Shown here piece by piece: positions 25,120-32,509 of a DNA stretch of 64,000 bases (its first letter is position 1; each line of letters opens with the position of its first letter). Both the position numbers and the translations under genes were made by a program. The notes under the pieces are model-generated. The model worked only from the letters and a program-made list of their open reading frames with translations, made no database searches and had not been told where the DNA came from. Origin of the DNA: Conexibacter sp. DBS9H8 (GTDB lineage Bacteria > Actinomycetota > Thermoleophilia > Solirubrobacterales > Solirubrobacteraceae). The stretch covers positions 1,860,001 through 1,924,000 of the forward strand of contig NZ_CP097128.1 of assembly GCF_023330685.1 (NCBI RefSeq), read 5' to 3'.

Positions 25120-26036
25120 CCCTGCGGATCACCCCGCAGATGGTCGACACGAGCAACGTGACGACCCTGGAGGCGGATCTCAATCAGCTCGACACGATCC
25201 AGCAGACGCTGTCGACGGGCTATCAGATCAACCAACCCTCCGACAACCCGTACGGGGAGACCGAGGCACTCGCGCTCAATGCGCAGATCGCCTCCTACGC
25301 CAGCTACCAGTCGAACATCAACGACGGTACCGCGTGGGTGGAGAGCGCCTCCGCCAGCCTGCAGTCGATCCAGTCGGCGCTGAACGGCGTTCAGACCCTC
25401 ACCACCCAGGCCGCCAACGGCACCCTCAACGCCACCGATCTCAAAGACTCCGCCCAGGAGGTCCTCCAGTACATCGGTGAGATCAAGCAGATGGCCGACG
25501 CCCAGTACAACGGTTCCTACATCTTCTCCGGCACGGCGACGACGACCGCCCCCTATCAGGAGGGAGTCAGCGCGCCCGACACCTACCAGGGGAACGCCGG
25601 CTCGATCGACCGCCTGATCGGGCCCAAGATCACCGTGCCGATCAACGCCAACCTGCACGCGGTGCTCGGGGACGGCGTGCCCGGTGACGGCGGGCTGCTG
25701 AGCACGCTGCGAACGATCTACAACGACATGACGGGCACCGGCGGCGGTACCCAGAGCGACCTCGGCAACCAGCTCACCGCGCTGCAATCGAACCTGTCGA
25801 GCCTCGAGGTCGTCCAGGCCCAGGTCGGCGCGAGCCAGGATCAGCTGCAGATGGCCGGCACCCGCATCCAATCTCTACAGACGACCGACCAGACCCAGCT
25901 GGGGAACATCGAGGACACGAACATGGCGCAGGCAACCCTGCAGTACTCCACCGAACAGGCGGGCTACCAGGCCGCCCTCCAGTCCACCGCGGCGATCGTG
26001 CAGCAGTCGCTGATGAACTTCCTCCAGGGGGTCTGA
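25116..26036 (+). CDS. flgL: Flagellar hook-filament junction protein FlgL
   Basis: The 306-residue protein has a flagellin-like N-terminus (LNQLDTIQQTLSTGYQINQPSDNPYGETEALALNAQIASYASY, followed by WVESASASLQSIQSALNGVQTLTTQAANGTL) and a flagellin-like C-terminal helix (MAQATLQYSTEQAGYQAALQSTAAIVQQSLMNFL). Size and position after flgK mark it as FlgL rather than flagellin. It is followed after two bases by fliW. Confidence 0.93.
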   Translation: MTLRITPQMVDTSNVTTLEADLNQLDTIQQTLSTGYQINQPSDNPYGETEALALNAQIASYASYQSNINDGTAWVESASASLQSIQSALNGVQTLTTQAANGTLNATDLKDSAQEVLQYIGEIKQMADAQYNGSYIFSGTATTTAPYQEGVSAPDTYQGNAGSIDRLIGPKITVPINANLHAVLGDGVPGDGGLLSTLRTIYNDMTGTGGGTQSDLGNQLTALQSNLSSLEVVQAQVGASQDQLQMAGTRIQSLQTTDQTQLGNIEDTNMAQATLQYSTEQAGYQAALQSTAAIVQQSLMNFLQGV

Positions 26037-26038
26037 GC

Positions 26039-26488
26039 ATGCTCGCCACCGTCATCGCCACCACGCGCTTCGGCAGCGTTGAGGTGCCCGCGGGCGACCT
26101 CATCCACTTTCCGGAGGGCCTCGTCGGCCTTCCCGGCAACGAGTACGGACTGATCGGCGCGGAGCGGGGCCCGTTCACCTGGCTGCAGTCGCTCACCGAG
26201 CCGGAGATCGCCCTGCCGCTCACCGACCCCCGCCGTTTCTTCCCGAACTTCACCCTCGACATCTCCGAGAGTGAGGGCCATCGTCTCTCGCTCGAGCCGG
26301 GGGAGACGACCGAGATCTTCGTGACGGTGCGGGCGACGGCGGTGGCCACCGACTGCACCGCCAACCTGCGCGCGCCGATTCTCGTGCGCGGCCCAGCCGG
26401 GTCGGGGCCCCGCAGCGCCCACCAGGTCCTCAACCAGGCCCCGGGAGCCGCGCTTCGAGTCCCGCTGTTTTCCGGCGCCTTGATCTGA
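26039..26488 (+). CDS. fliW: Flagellar assembly factor FliW
   Basis: The 149-residue protein has the FliW signature (LIHFPEGLVGLPGNEYGLI) and the PRRFFPNFTLDIS and CTANLRAPILV segments. In Gram-positive bacteria FliW binds flagellin and, when free, sequesters CsrA to relieve repression of flagellin translation. The fliW-csrA pairing here matches that partner-switch system. The flagellin target is outside the window. Confidence 0.94.
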   Translation: MLATVIATTRFGSVEVPAGDLIHFPEGLVGLPGNEYGLIGAERGPFTWLQSLTEPEIALPLTDPRRFFPNFTLDISESEGHRLSLEPGETTEIFVTVRATAVATDCTANLRAPILVRGPAGSGPRSAHQVLNQAPGAALRVPLFSGALI

Positions 26489-26542
26489 GTCGGCGTGGCC
26501 GCCCGGCGGTCAGGAGCGGGAACCGGCACCGCCCGGCCGCTC

Positions 26543-26548
26543 TAAGAT
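26543..26548 (+). promoter_or_regulatory. Candidate -10 box for a csrA promoter
   Basis: TAAGAT lies six bases before the csrA ATG in the 66-base fliW-csrA gap. No Shine-Dalgarno sequence precedes the ATG, so this could give a leaderless csrA transcript separate from the flagellar run. No convincing -35 box was found. Confidence 0.45.
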
Positions 26549-26554
26549 CAGCGG

Positions 26555-26812
26555 ATGCTGCGAATCAAGCGCCACACCGGTGAGCGGATCGTGATCGGGG
26601 ATGAGGTCGTCGTCGAGGTTCTCGAGGTGCGCGGGAACACGGTCCGCCTCGGCATCGACGCCCCCCGGTCGGTTCCGGTGTACCGCGAGGAGATCTGGCT
26701 CGAGATCAAGCGGGAGAACGAAGCGGCGGCGCAGGCGGCGGAGCTGCCTCCGCTGGCCGCTGAACTCGATCCCGCGTCAGCTCCAGCTCCAGGCGCTCGG
26801 TTGCCAGGCTGA
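26555..26812 (+). CDS. csrA: Translational regulator CsrA
   Basis: The 85-residue protein has the CsrA core: MLRIKRHTGERIVIGDEVVVEVLEVRGNTVRLGIDAP, with the R44-region RSVPVYREEIW used for RNA binding. It represses flagellin translation and is antagonised by FliW. The core ends near residue 55. The remaining Ala/Pro-rich tail is longer than usual and is encoded in DNA that overlaps the convergent MBL-fold gene by 107 bases. Confidence 0.93.
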   Translation: MLRIKRHTGERIVIGDEVVVEVLEVRGNTVRLGIDAPRSVPVYREEIWLEIKRENEAAAQAAELPPLAAELDPASAPAPGARLPG

Positions 26813-27641
26813 CGCAGCCGGCCGGGCCACCGAGTTGGGCCCAGCGTTCGGCAAGCTCGGTATCGAGCCGATCGAGGAAATCATCGGAGTGCAGCGGGTC
26901 GTGATGGAAGAGCAGGACGCGCGCCGGCCCGGTTCGGCGGGCGAACTCGAGCGCGTCGGAGACGGGCGAATGGCCCCAGCCGAGATGGTGGTCGTACTCG
27001 CTGTCGGTGTACTGACAGTCGTGGATGAGCAGATCAGCTCCATGGGCGAGGTCGAACCCGGAGATCCACTCGTCCTCGATCGAGGCGAGCGGTGCCCCGA
27101 GCCCCGGTTCGTGGTCGGGGATGTAGCAGAGCACGGTGCCGTTGTCCTCGATCCGGTAGCCGAGGGTCGGCCCGCGGTGGTTGACCGCCTGGGCGCGGAT
27201 CCGGGCGGGACCGATCTGCCACTCCTGCGCGTCCGTCTCATGGAAGGTGAGCCGGGAGGGGAGCTCTCGGACCTCGACGGGCGCCAGTGGTGCGGAGATG
27301 TAGCGGGCGATCCGGTCCCGGAGCGACGCCTCCGGTGAGGCCGGGCCCCAGACGACGATCTCACTGCCGGCCTCGAACATCGGCGGGAAGAACATGAACC
27401 CCTGGATGTGGTCCATGTGCAGGTGGGTGAGGAGGATGTTGACCGGGTGGGCGACGGCGGCTTCGCTCCGGTCCTGCTTCATCGCCATCCCGAGATGGCG
27501 GATGCCGGTGCCTGCGTCGAGGATGAGGGTGCTGTTGTCCGACAGGGTCACCTCCACGCAGGAGGTGTTGCCGCCATAGCGCATCGTCTCGGGGCCGGGA
27601 GCGGGAATCGAGCCGCGCGCCCCCCACACCTTCAGCCTCAC
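26706..27641 (-). CDS. MBL-fold metal-dependent hydrolase
   Basis: The 311-residue protein opens with RLKVWGARGSIPAPGPETMRYGGNTSCVEV and has the metallo-beta-lactamase metal motif LLTHLHMDHI, an IPDHEPG segment and a later HDCQYT and LFHHDPLH, giving a full metal-ligand set. The substrate cannot be read; this subfamily includes phosphodiesterase-like and RNase Z-like hydrolases. It is translationally coupled to the PAS gene upstream (four-base overlap, 27638-27641). Its Pro/Ala-rich C-terminal tail overlaps the csrA tail on the other strand by 107 bases. Confidence 0.82.
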   Translation of the reverse strand: MRLKVWGARGSIPAPGPETMRYGGNTSCVEVTLSDNSTLILDAGTGIRHLGMAMKQDRSEAAVAHPVNILLTHLHMDHIQGFMFFPPMFEAGSEIVVWGPASPEASLRDRIARYISAPLAPVEVRELPSRLTFHETDAQEWQIGPARIRAQAVNHRGPTLGYRIEDNGTVLCYIPDHEPGLGAPLASIEDEWISGFDLAHGADLLIHDCQYTDSEYDHHLGWGHSPVSDALEFARRTGPARVLLFHHDPLHSDDFLDRLDTELAERWAQLGGPAGCVSLATERLELELTRDRVQRPAEAAPPPAPPLRSPA

Positions 27642-28099
27642 GGTGCCGCCTCCCCGTCGACCTCGCGCAGACGGTCGCTGAGGTGGGCCGCGTGGGCGGG
27701 CACCGGTTCGCCGTCAGTCAGCCAGAACAGCACGACCGCGGCGGTGCTGTCGTCGGGGGCGACGATCGGGATCGCGGTGAGCGCGATCTCACGCCGGCCG
27801 CCGTGGGCCTTGATCGAGAACTCTCCGTGGAAGGGCATGTGCGCCCGGACGATCTTCGTCGCCTGGATCTGCTCGTAGGCGATTGGGTGGCCGTCGATGT
27901 CGAGGGGGCCGAACTCGCTCGTCCACTCCTCCGCGCTGAACCCGGTCACCTCCTCAAAGCTGCGACCGACGATCGCACCCGCGGCTTCGTTGTAGAAGAG
28001 GAGCCGGCCGCCGTCCCCGACGAGCAGCCCCGGCGTCGACAGGTTCGAAAGCAGGTTGCGAGCCAGAATCAGTTCGAGCGGACGCTGCTGGGCGCTCAT
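27638..28099 (-). CDS. Single-domain PAS protein
   Basis: The 153-residue protein is one PAS domain (LVGDGGRLLFYNEAAGAIVGRSFEEVTGFSAEEW, then HGEFSIKAHGGRREIALTAIPI). It has no kinase, cyclase or DNA-binding domain. It could sense a small ligand and act on its co-translated neighbour, the MBL-fold hydrolase, but no ligand residue is diagnostic. Confidence 0.8.
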   Translation of the reverse strand: MSAQQRPLELILARNLLSNLSTPGLLVGDGGRLLFYNEAAGAIVGRSFEEVTGFSAEEWTSEFGPLDIDGHPIAYEQIQATKIVRAHMPFHGEFSIKAHGGRREIALTAIPIVAPDDSTAAVVLFWLTDGEPVPAHAAHLSDRLREVDGEAAP

Positions 28100-28105
28100 G
28101 TCCGC

Positions 28106-28111
28106 AATGTA
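28106..28111 (-). promoter_or_regulatory. Candidate -10 box for the PAS-MBL pair
   Basis: On the minus strand TACATT lies six bases before the PAS gene ATG at 28099, with no Shine-Dalgarno sequence between, which fits a leaderless transcript. Confidence 0.45.
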
Positions 28112-28188
28112 ACGCGCTTCTCATCTGCGGGGAGTCACCGACGTCACAGGAGCGGACGTGCGCTCGGCGGCGCCACGGCCCGGTCTGA

Positions 28189-28194
28189 GATACT
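28189..28194 (+). promoter_or_regulatory. Candidate -10 box for the 28202 gene
   Basis: GATACT ends seven bases before the ATG at 28202, with no ribosome binding site between, which fits a leaderless start. Confidence 0.4.
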
Positions 28195-28201
28195 CGCCGC
28201 G

Positions 28202-28819
28202 ATGGCGGCCCAGAAGCGCAAACGCTCCCGCAAAGCCCGCGCCGGGCGCAGGGCCGGCCCGTCCGCCGCGGGGGGTCCGCCGGACAGCCGTCCGGCGCCG
28301 ACGCCGGACGGCCCCGGTGGCCGCGTCCGTCCGGAGGTCGGCCCGCATGCGGCGGCGACGAGTTCCCGCCGGGCCCAGCGGGAGGCCCGGGTCGCCGCGG
28401 CGTCCCGCGCGAGCGCCCAGGCGAGCCGATCCCTCGGCACCTACGGCGAACGCCCCGCGAGCATCTTCGCTCCCCTTCCCGTGTCGGAGATCGCGATCCT
28501 CGCGGGGATCGTCGCGGTCGTCATCGGGTTCCTCAACCGCGGTGGCCCGGCCCTGGAGGTGGGGGTGATCGTCGCCGGCCTCGGGGTGGTCGAGTTCACC
28601 GCGCGCGACCACTTCAGCGGTTACCGCTCCCACACGACGCTCCTCGCCGCCGTTCCGGCCGTCATCGTGGAGGTTCTGTTCGTCGTCCTCGCCGGCGTCC
28701 CCCAGCAGCGGTTTCTCCTGTTCGCGCCGGTCATCCCGGTGTTTGCGCTCAGCTTCTGGGGGCTGCGCCGCGCCTTTGCGATCGCCCGTCACGCCCGCGT
28801 GACGAGGCCGTCGGCCTGA
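28202..28819 (+). CDS. Small integral membrane protein with a basic N-terminus
   Basis: The 205-residue protein begins with a very basic, disordered stretch (QKRKRSRKARAGRRAG) of about 80 residues. This is followed by about four hydrophobic helices (IAILAGIVAVVIGFL, LEVGVIVAGLGVVEF, VPAVIVEVLFVVLAGVP and FAPVIPVFALSFW). I do not recognise the family. Longer upstream in-frame extension is not plausible because it crosses the PAS gene. The 3' end overlaps the histidine kinase gene by 31 bases, convergently. Confidence 0.7.
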   Translation: MAAQKRKRSRKARAGRRAGPSAAGGPPDSRPAPTPDGPGGRVRPEVGPHAAATSSRRAQREARVAAASRASAQASRSLGTYGERPASIFAPLPVSEIAILAGIVAVVIGFLNRGGPALEVGVIVAGLGVVEFTARDHFSGYRSHTTLLAAVPAVIVEVLFVVLAGVPQQRFLLFAPVIPVFALSFWGLRRAFAIARHARVTRPSA

Positions 28820-30330
28820 GGGGCGCCGTCACCGTCGGGACCGGCCCGTTCGCCCGGCTCGAGGACGAGCCCATCCTCGGCCCCGGGGGCGGCGCCCGGG
28901 AGGGTGAGGGAGAAGACGGCGCCCCCGTCCGGCGCGTTCTCGGCGGTGACGCTCCCGCCGTGCAGGAGCGCGGTCTGGCGGACGATTGCGAGACCGAGCC
29001 CCGATCCGAGCGTCGCTCGGGAGTTCACCCCTCGGTAGAAGCGATCGAAGATGTAGGGCAGGTCGCCGGGAGCGATGCCGTCGCCGTGGTCGCGGACGAT
29101 CACCCCGCCGCAGTCGGCGGTCACCTCGACCGGCCCCCGGCCGGCGTGCTTGGCGGCGTTGTCGAGGAGGTTGTTGATCGCCCGGGAGAGCATCTCGGGG
29201 TTGCCCTGGACGATCGCGGGGGTGAGCGTCGCCGAGAACGCGATCGCCGGCGCGTTGCGGCGCGCTCGCACGAGGGCCTCCTCGACGAGCAGGTCGAGCC
29301 GAATGTCCTCCAGCGACTCGGACGGCAGCTCGCCACGGGCGACCTCGATCAGATCGGCGACGAGGGTGGAGAGCTCCTCGCTCTGCTCGAGCACGTCCTC
29401 GAGCAGAGCGCGGTCGGACTCATCGAGGCTCGGGGAGGCGAGCAGCACCTCGACGTTCGTGCGCAGGCTCGTGACGGGCGTGCGCAGCTCGTGGGAGGCG
29501 TCGGCGACGAGCTGGCGCTGGGAGCGGGCCGCTTCGTTGACCTCCTCACGGGATGCGGTGAGCCGTTCGAGCATCGCGTTGAACCGGGAGGCGAGCTGGC
29601 CGACCTCGTCCTCCTCCCGGACCTCGAGACGGCGGGAGAGATCGTCGGTGCGGGCGATCGCCTCGGCGGTCGCGGTGACCTCGGCGAGCGGGCGCAGCAC
29701 GCGGCGGGCGGCAAAGCGACCGAACATCGCCGCGAGGGGGACCGCGAGCAGGAAGACGACGGCGAGGATCAGCCGCAGCTCCGACAGCAGGCTGTGCATC
29801 TGGGTGAGCGGGCGGCCGAGTTGCACGGCGACGTGCACGCCGTCGATGACGGCGCCCGGGACCGTGAAGGTGTAGACACGCACCTCGGTGCCGTCGACGT
29901 TCTCGTTGGCGAAGTACGGCCCTGACTCTCCGGTGGCGACCGCCGCCGCCCGCGCCGCTCCGGGCAGCTGGAGTCCATGCAGAGACCCGAACACCTCACC
30001 GTTGGCGAGGACGAGCTGGGCGTAGGGGGCTGAGCCGCCGGCGCTCGCGGGCAGGCCGGGAATCGGTTGGTTGAGCGCGTAGCCGTTGAGGACATAGTGC
30101 GCCTGAGTGGTCAGCTGGCTGTCGATCTCGCCCTGGAGCCGGTAGCGCACCGCGCTGTAGGAGACGATCACCGACAGGGCGACGGCGATCGCGACCGCGG
30201 CGGCCGCGGCGAGACTGATCCGCTGACGCAACGGCATCCCGTGGCGGGGGATGAGCTCGCGCAGAAGGGTCGGACCGACGCGGTGGCGGGGGCCGGTGAG
30301 CGTGTCACCCGAGCGGGTCGGTCCGGCCAT
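28789..30330 (-). CDS. Membrane sensor histidine kinase
   Basis: The ATG at 30330 overlaps the stop of the response regulator gene by one base, so the pair is translationally coupled. The 513-residue protein has a membrane helix near residues 40-60, an extracytoplasmic sensor of about 130 residues, a second helix (LILAVVFLLAVPLAAMF), a HAMP domain (RRVLRPLAEVTATAEAIA), HisKA with the phospho-histidine in DASHELRTP, and a HATPase domain (NLLDNAAKHAG, DHGDGIAPGDLPYIFDRFYRG, GSGLGLAIV). It resembles MprB/TcrY-type kinases. The signal sensed is unknown. Confidence 0.93.
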   Translation of the reverse strand: MAGPTRSGDTLTGPRHRVGPTLLRELIPRHGMPLRQRISLAAAAAVAIAVALSVIVSYSAVRYRLQGEIDSQLTTQAHYVLNGYALNQPIPGLPASAGGSAPYAQLVLANGEVFGSLHGLQLPGAARAAAVATGESGPYFANENVDGTEVRVYTFTVPGAVIDGVHVAVQLGRPLTQMHSLLSELRLILAVVFLLAVPLAAMFGRFAARRVLRPLAEVTATAEAIARTDDLSRRLEVREEDEVGQLASRFNAMLERLTASREEVNEAARSQRQLVADASHELRTPVTSLRTNVEVLLASPSLDESDRALLEDVLEQSEELSTLVADLIEVARGELPSESLEDIRLDLLVEEALVRARRNAPAIAFSATLTPAIVQGNPEMLSRAINNLLDNAAKHAGRGPVEVTADCGGVIVRDHGDGIAPGDLPYIFDRFYRGVNSRATLGSGLGLAIVRQTALLHGGSVTAENAPDGGAVFSLTLPGAAPGAEDGLVLEPGERAGPDGDGAPQADGLVTRA

Positions 30331-31007
30331 CAGTCCTTGAGCACGTAGCCGATGCCGCGCACGGTGTGCAGCAGACGCGGCTCGCCGCCCTCCTCGGTCT
30401 TGCGCCGGAGATAGCCGATGTAGACGCCGAGCGCATTGGAGGTCGGGCCGAAATCGTAGCCCCACACGTTCTCGAAGATCGTCGAGCGGGTGAGCACCTG
30501 GCGGGGATGCTTGAGGAACAGTTCGAGCAGCATGAACTCGGTCTTGGACAGCTCGATCAGCCGCTCGCCGCGGTGGACCTCGTGGGCGATCGGATCGAGG
30601 GTGAGGTCACTGAAGCGGAGGATCTCGCCGCCGCCGTCCTCATCGGAGGCGCGGCGCAGCAGCGCACGGACCCGGGCTTGGAGCTCGCGGAGCGCGAACG
30701 GCTTGACGAGATAGTCGTCGGCGCCGGCGTCGAGTCCGGTGACGCGATCGTCGATCGCATCACGGGCGGTCAGCATCAGCACCGGCGTACGGTCCCCGGC
30801 AGCCCGCAGCCGCCGGCACACCTCGAGGCCGTCGATTCCGGGCATCATCACGTCGAGGATGACCGCGTCGGCCGGCTGCTCAGCGAGCCGGTCGAGGGCC
30901 TCGCGGCCGTCGGCGGCGAGGATCACGTCGTAGCTCTCGAGGGCGAGCGCCCGCTCGAGGGCCCGGCGGACCGCCGGTTCGTCGTCGACGACAAGGACAG
31001 AGGGCAT
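30330..31007 (-). CDS. OmpR/PhoB-family response regulator
   Basis: The 225-residue protein has a receiver domain ([12 protein letters not shown], phospho-acceptor D52 in [10 protein letters not shown] in [19 protein letters not shown]) and a winged-helix output domain ([57 protein letters not shown]). It closely resembles MprA-type regulators of Actinobacteria. It is followed by its cognate kinase with one-base overlap. Confidence 0.94.
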   Translation of the reverse strand: MPSVLVVDDEPAVRRALERALALESYDVILAADGREALDRLAEQPADAVILDVMMPGIDGLEVCRRLRAAGDRTPVLMLTARDAIDDRVTGLDAGADDYLVKPFALRELQARVRALLRRASDEDGGGEILRFSDLTLDPIAHEVHRGERLIELSKTEFMLLELFLKHPRQVLTRSTIFENVWGYDFGPTSNALGVYIGYLRRKTEEGGEPRLLHTVRGIGYVLKD

Positions 31008-31137
31008 AGTGACGAAGGATCGTTCCGGCGGCTAAGCGCGAGCGAAGAACCTTGAGTCTGTCAGCTGCGGTGGGTGGCGGTGGTGGTCCGGCGGGGGGCG
31101 GGCGGGTGACCCCGGGGGTGCCGAGCGCGACTCGGCG

Positions 31138-31623
31138 TCAGGACAGCGACTTCAGCGCGCCGCCGTGGAAGACGAGAGCGCCGCCGCTCCCGTGCAGGCC
31201 GAGGGCGAGCACCGTCGCGAGCACGAGCCAGTGGTCGCCCGCCTCGATCGTCTCGTGGATCGCACAGTCGATCCAGGCGGCGGCCCCGGCGAGCAGCGGC
31301 GCTCCCGTGGCCGGGGCGGGACCCCAGTCCAACCCGCCGAACTTGTCGGGCCCCGACCGCGAGAACACGGGAACGAGCGCACCCTGCTCCTCGCCGAGCA
31401 CGTTCGCGCAGAAGCAACCGGCTGCCTCCAGGCGCGGCCAGCTCGTCGAGGTCTTCGCCGGGCATACCGCGACGAGCGGCGGATCGAGGGAGACGGACAT
31501 GAACGACCCGACCACGAGCCCGCTCGGAGCGTCCGGATCGCCTCCGGTCACCACCACCACCCCGGTCGGCAGCCGGCCCAGAACGCGGCGGAAGTTCGCC
31601 TCGGTGGGCAGGGTGTCCGACAC
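31138..31623 (-). CDS. Flavin reductase family protein
   Basis: The 161-residue protein has the flavin-reductase-like split barrel: FRRVLGRLPTGVVVVTGG, SGLVVGSFMSVSLDPPLVAVCPAKTSTSWPRLEAAGCFCANVLGEEQ, then ETIEAGDHWLVLATVLAL, where GDH is conserved. It probably supplies reduced FMN or FAD to a monooxygenase partner that is not visible here. It starts with GTG. A TAGCCT box eight bases upstream (minus strand, 31632-31637) may be its own -10. Confidence 0.88.
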   Translation of the reverse strand: MSDTLPTEANFRRVLGRLPTGVVVVTGGDPDAPSGLVVGSFMSVSLDPPLVAVCPAKTSTSWPRLEAAGCFCANVLGEEQGALVPVFSRSGPDKFGGLDWGPAPATGAPLLAGAAAWIDCAIHETIEAGDHWLVLATVLALGLHGSGGALVFHGGALKSLS

Positions 31624-31638
31624 CGCGCCGAGGCTAGC

Positions 31639-32484
31639 TCAGTCGTCGAGGCGCACGAGCAGTGGAGCGTGATCGGACGGCCGGGGGCCTTTGCGGAAAT
31701 CGCGATCGATGCCGCATTCGCGCAGGCGGGGGGCGAGCGACGCCGAGATCAGCACGAGGTCGATCCGCAGACCGAGGCCCTTGTGGAAGTGGCCGGCTCG
31801 ATAGTCCCACCAGGTGAACTGCTGGGTTTCCGGGTGCCGGTGGCGATAGGCGTCGAGCAGGCCGCCGGCCTTCTCGATCGCCGCGAGCCGGGAGCGCTCC
31901 TCATTGGTGACGTGGGTGCCGTCGGCGAACACGGCCGGGTCATAGAGATCGCGGTCCTGGGGGGCGATGTTGAGATCGCCGGCGAGGATGATCGGCATGC
32001 CCGCCGCCCGAAGGGTGCCGATCCGACGGGCTGCCGCCTCGAGGAAAGCGAGCTTGCGCGGGAATTCCGGGCTGTCGAGGCTGCGTCCGTTCGGGACGTA
32101 GGTGGAGATGACGCGGACGCCGGCGACGGTCGCCTCCAGCCAGCGGGCCTCCTCGACGACCGGTTCACCGCTGAGGCCGACGACCGTGTCGTGCAGGCTC
32201 CCGTCCGGCCCGGCGGCCGCGGAGGGTCCGTCGCCGGGATCGGCGCCGTCGGGGGGCGCTGCGCTCGGGGCGGCACGGACGAGCAGCGCGACGCCCGCCC
32301 ACGGGCCCGCGGAATGGTGGGCGGCGGCGTACCCGGCGGCGGCGATCTCGGCGAGCGGAAACTGGTCGTGCCGGCACTTGGTCTCCTGCAGGCAGACGAC
32401 GTCCGGGCGGTGCCGGGCGAGCAGCTCGAGCACCCGCGGGAGGCGCGCACGGAGCGAGTTGACGTTCCAGGTGACGACGAGCAC
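31639..32484 (-). CDS. xthA: Exodeoxyribonuclease III (AP endonuclease)
   Basis: From the GTG at 32484 the 281-residue protein shows the ExoIII/AP-endonuclease motifs in order: VTWNVNSLRARLP, LQETKCRHDQFP, VRVISTYVPNGRSLDSPEF, AGDLNIAPQDRDLYDP, FTWWDYRAGHFHKGLGLRID and the terminal SDHAPLLV with the catalytic histidine. It processes abasic sites and 3' blocks in DNA repair. In-frame codons upstream to 32679 lie inside ligD and do not match the family. It is back-to-back with ligD, 25 bases apart. Confidence 0.93.
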   Translation of the reverse strand: MLVVTWNVNSLRARLPRVLELLARHRPDVVCLQETKCRHDQFPLAEIAAAGYAAAHHSAGPWAGVALLVRAAPSAAPPDGADPGDGPSAAAGPDGSLHDTVVGLSGEPVVEEARWLEATVAGVRVISTYVPNGRSLDSPEFPRKLAFLEAAARRIGTLRAAGMPIILAGDLNIAPQDRDLYDPAVFADGTHVTNEERSRLAAIEKAGGLLDAYRHRHPETQQFTWWDYRAGHFHKGLGLRIDLVLISASLAPRLRECGIDRDFRKGPRPSDHAPLLVRLDD

Positions 32485-32492
32485 GCGGCCCG

Positions 32493-32502
32493 AGCATACG
32501 AT
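32493..32502. promoter_or_regulatory. Overlapping divergent -10 boxes for xthA and ligD
   Basis: The 25-base spacer between the two GTG starts contains AGCATACGAT. On the plus strand TACGAT (32497-32502) ends seven bases before the ligD GTG. On the minus strand TATGCT (32498-32493) ends eight bases before the xthA GTG. Neither gene has room for a leader, so both transcripts are probably leaderless and the two promoters should compete for polymerase. Confidence 0.6.
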
Positions 32503-32509
32503 CTGTTCC

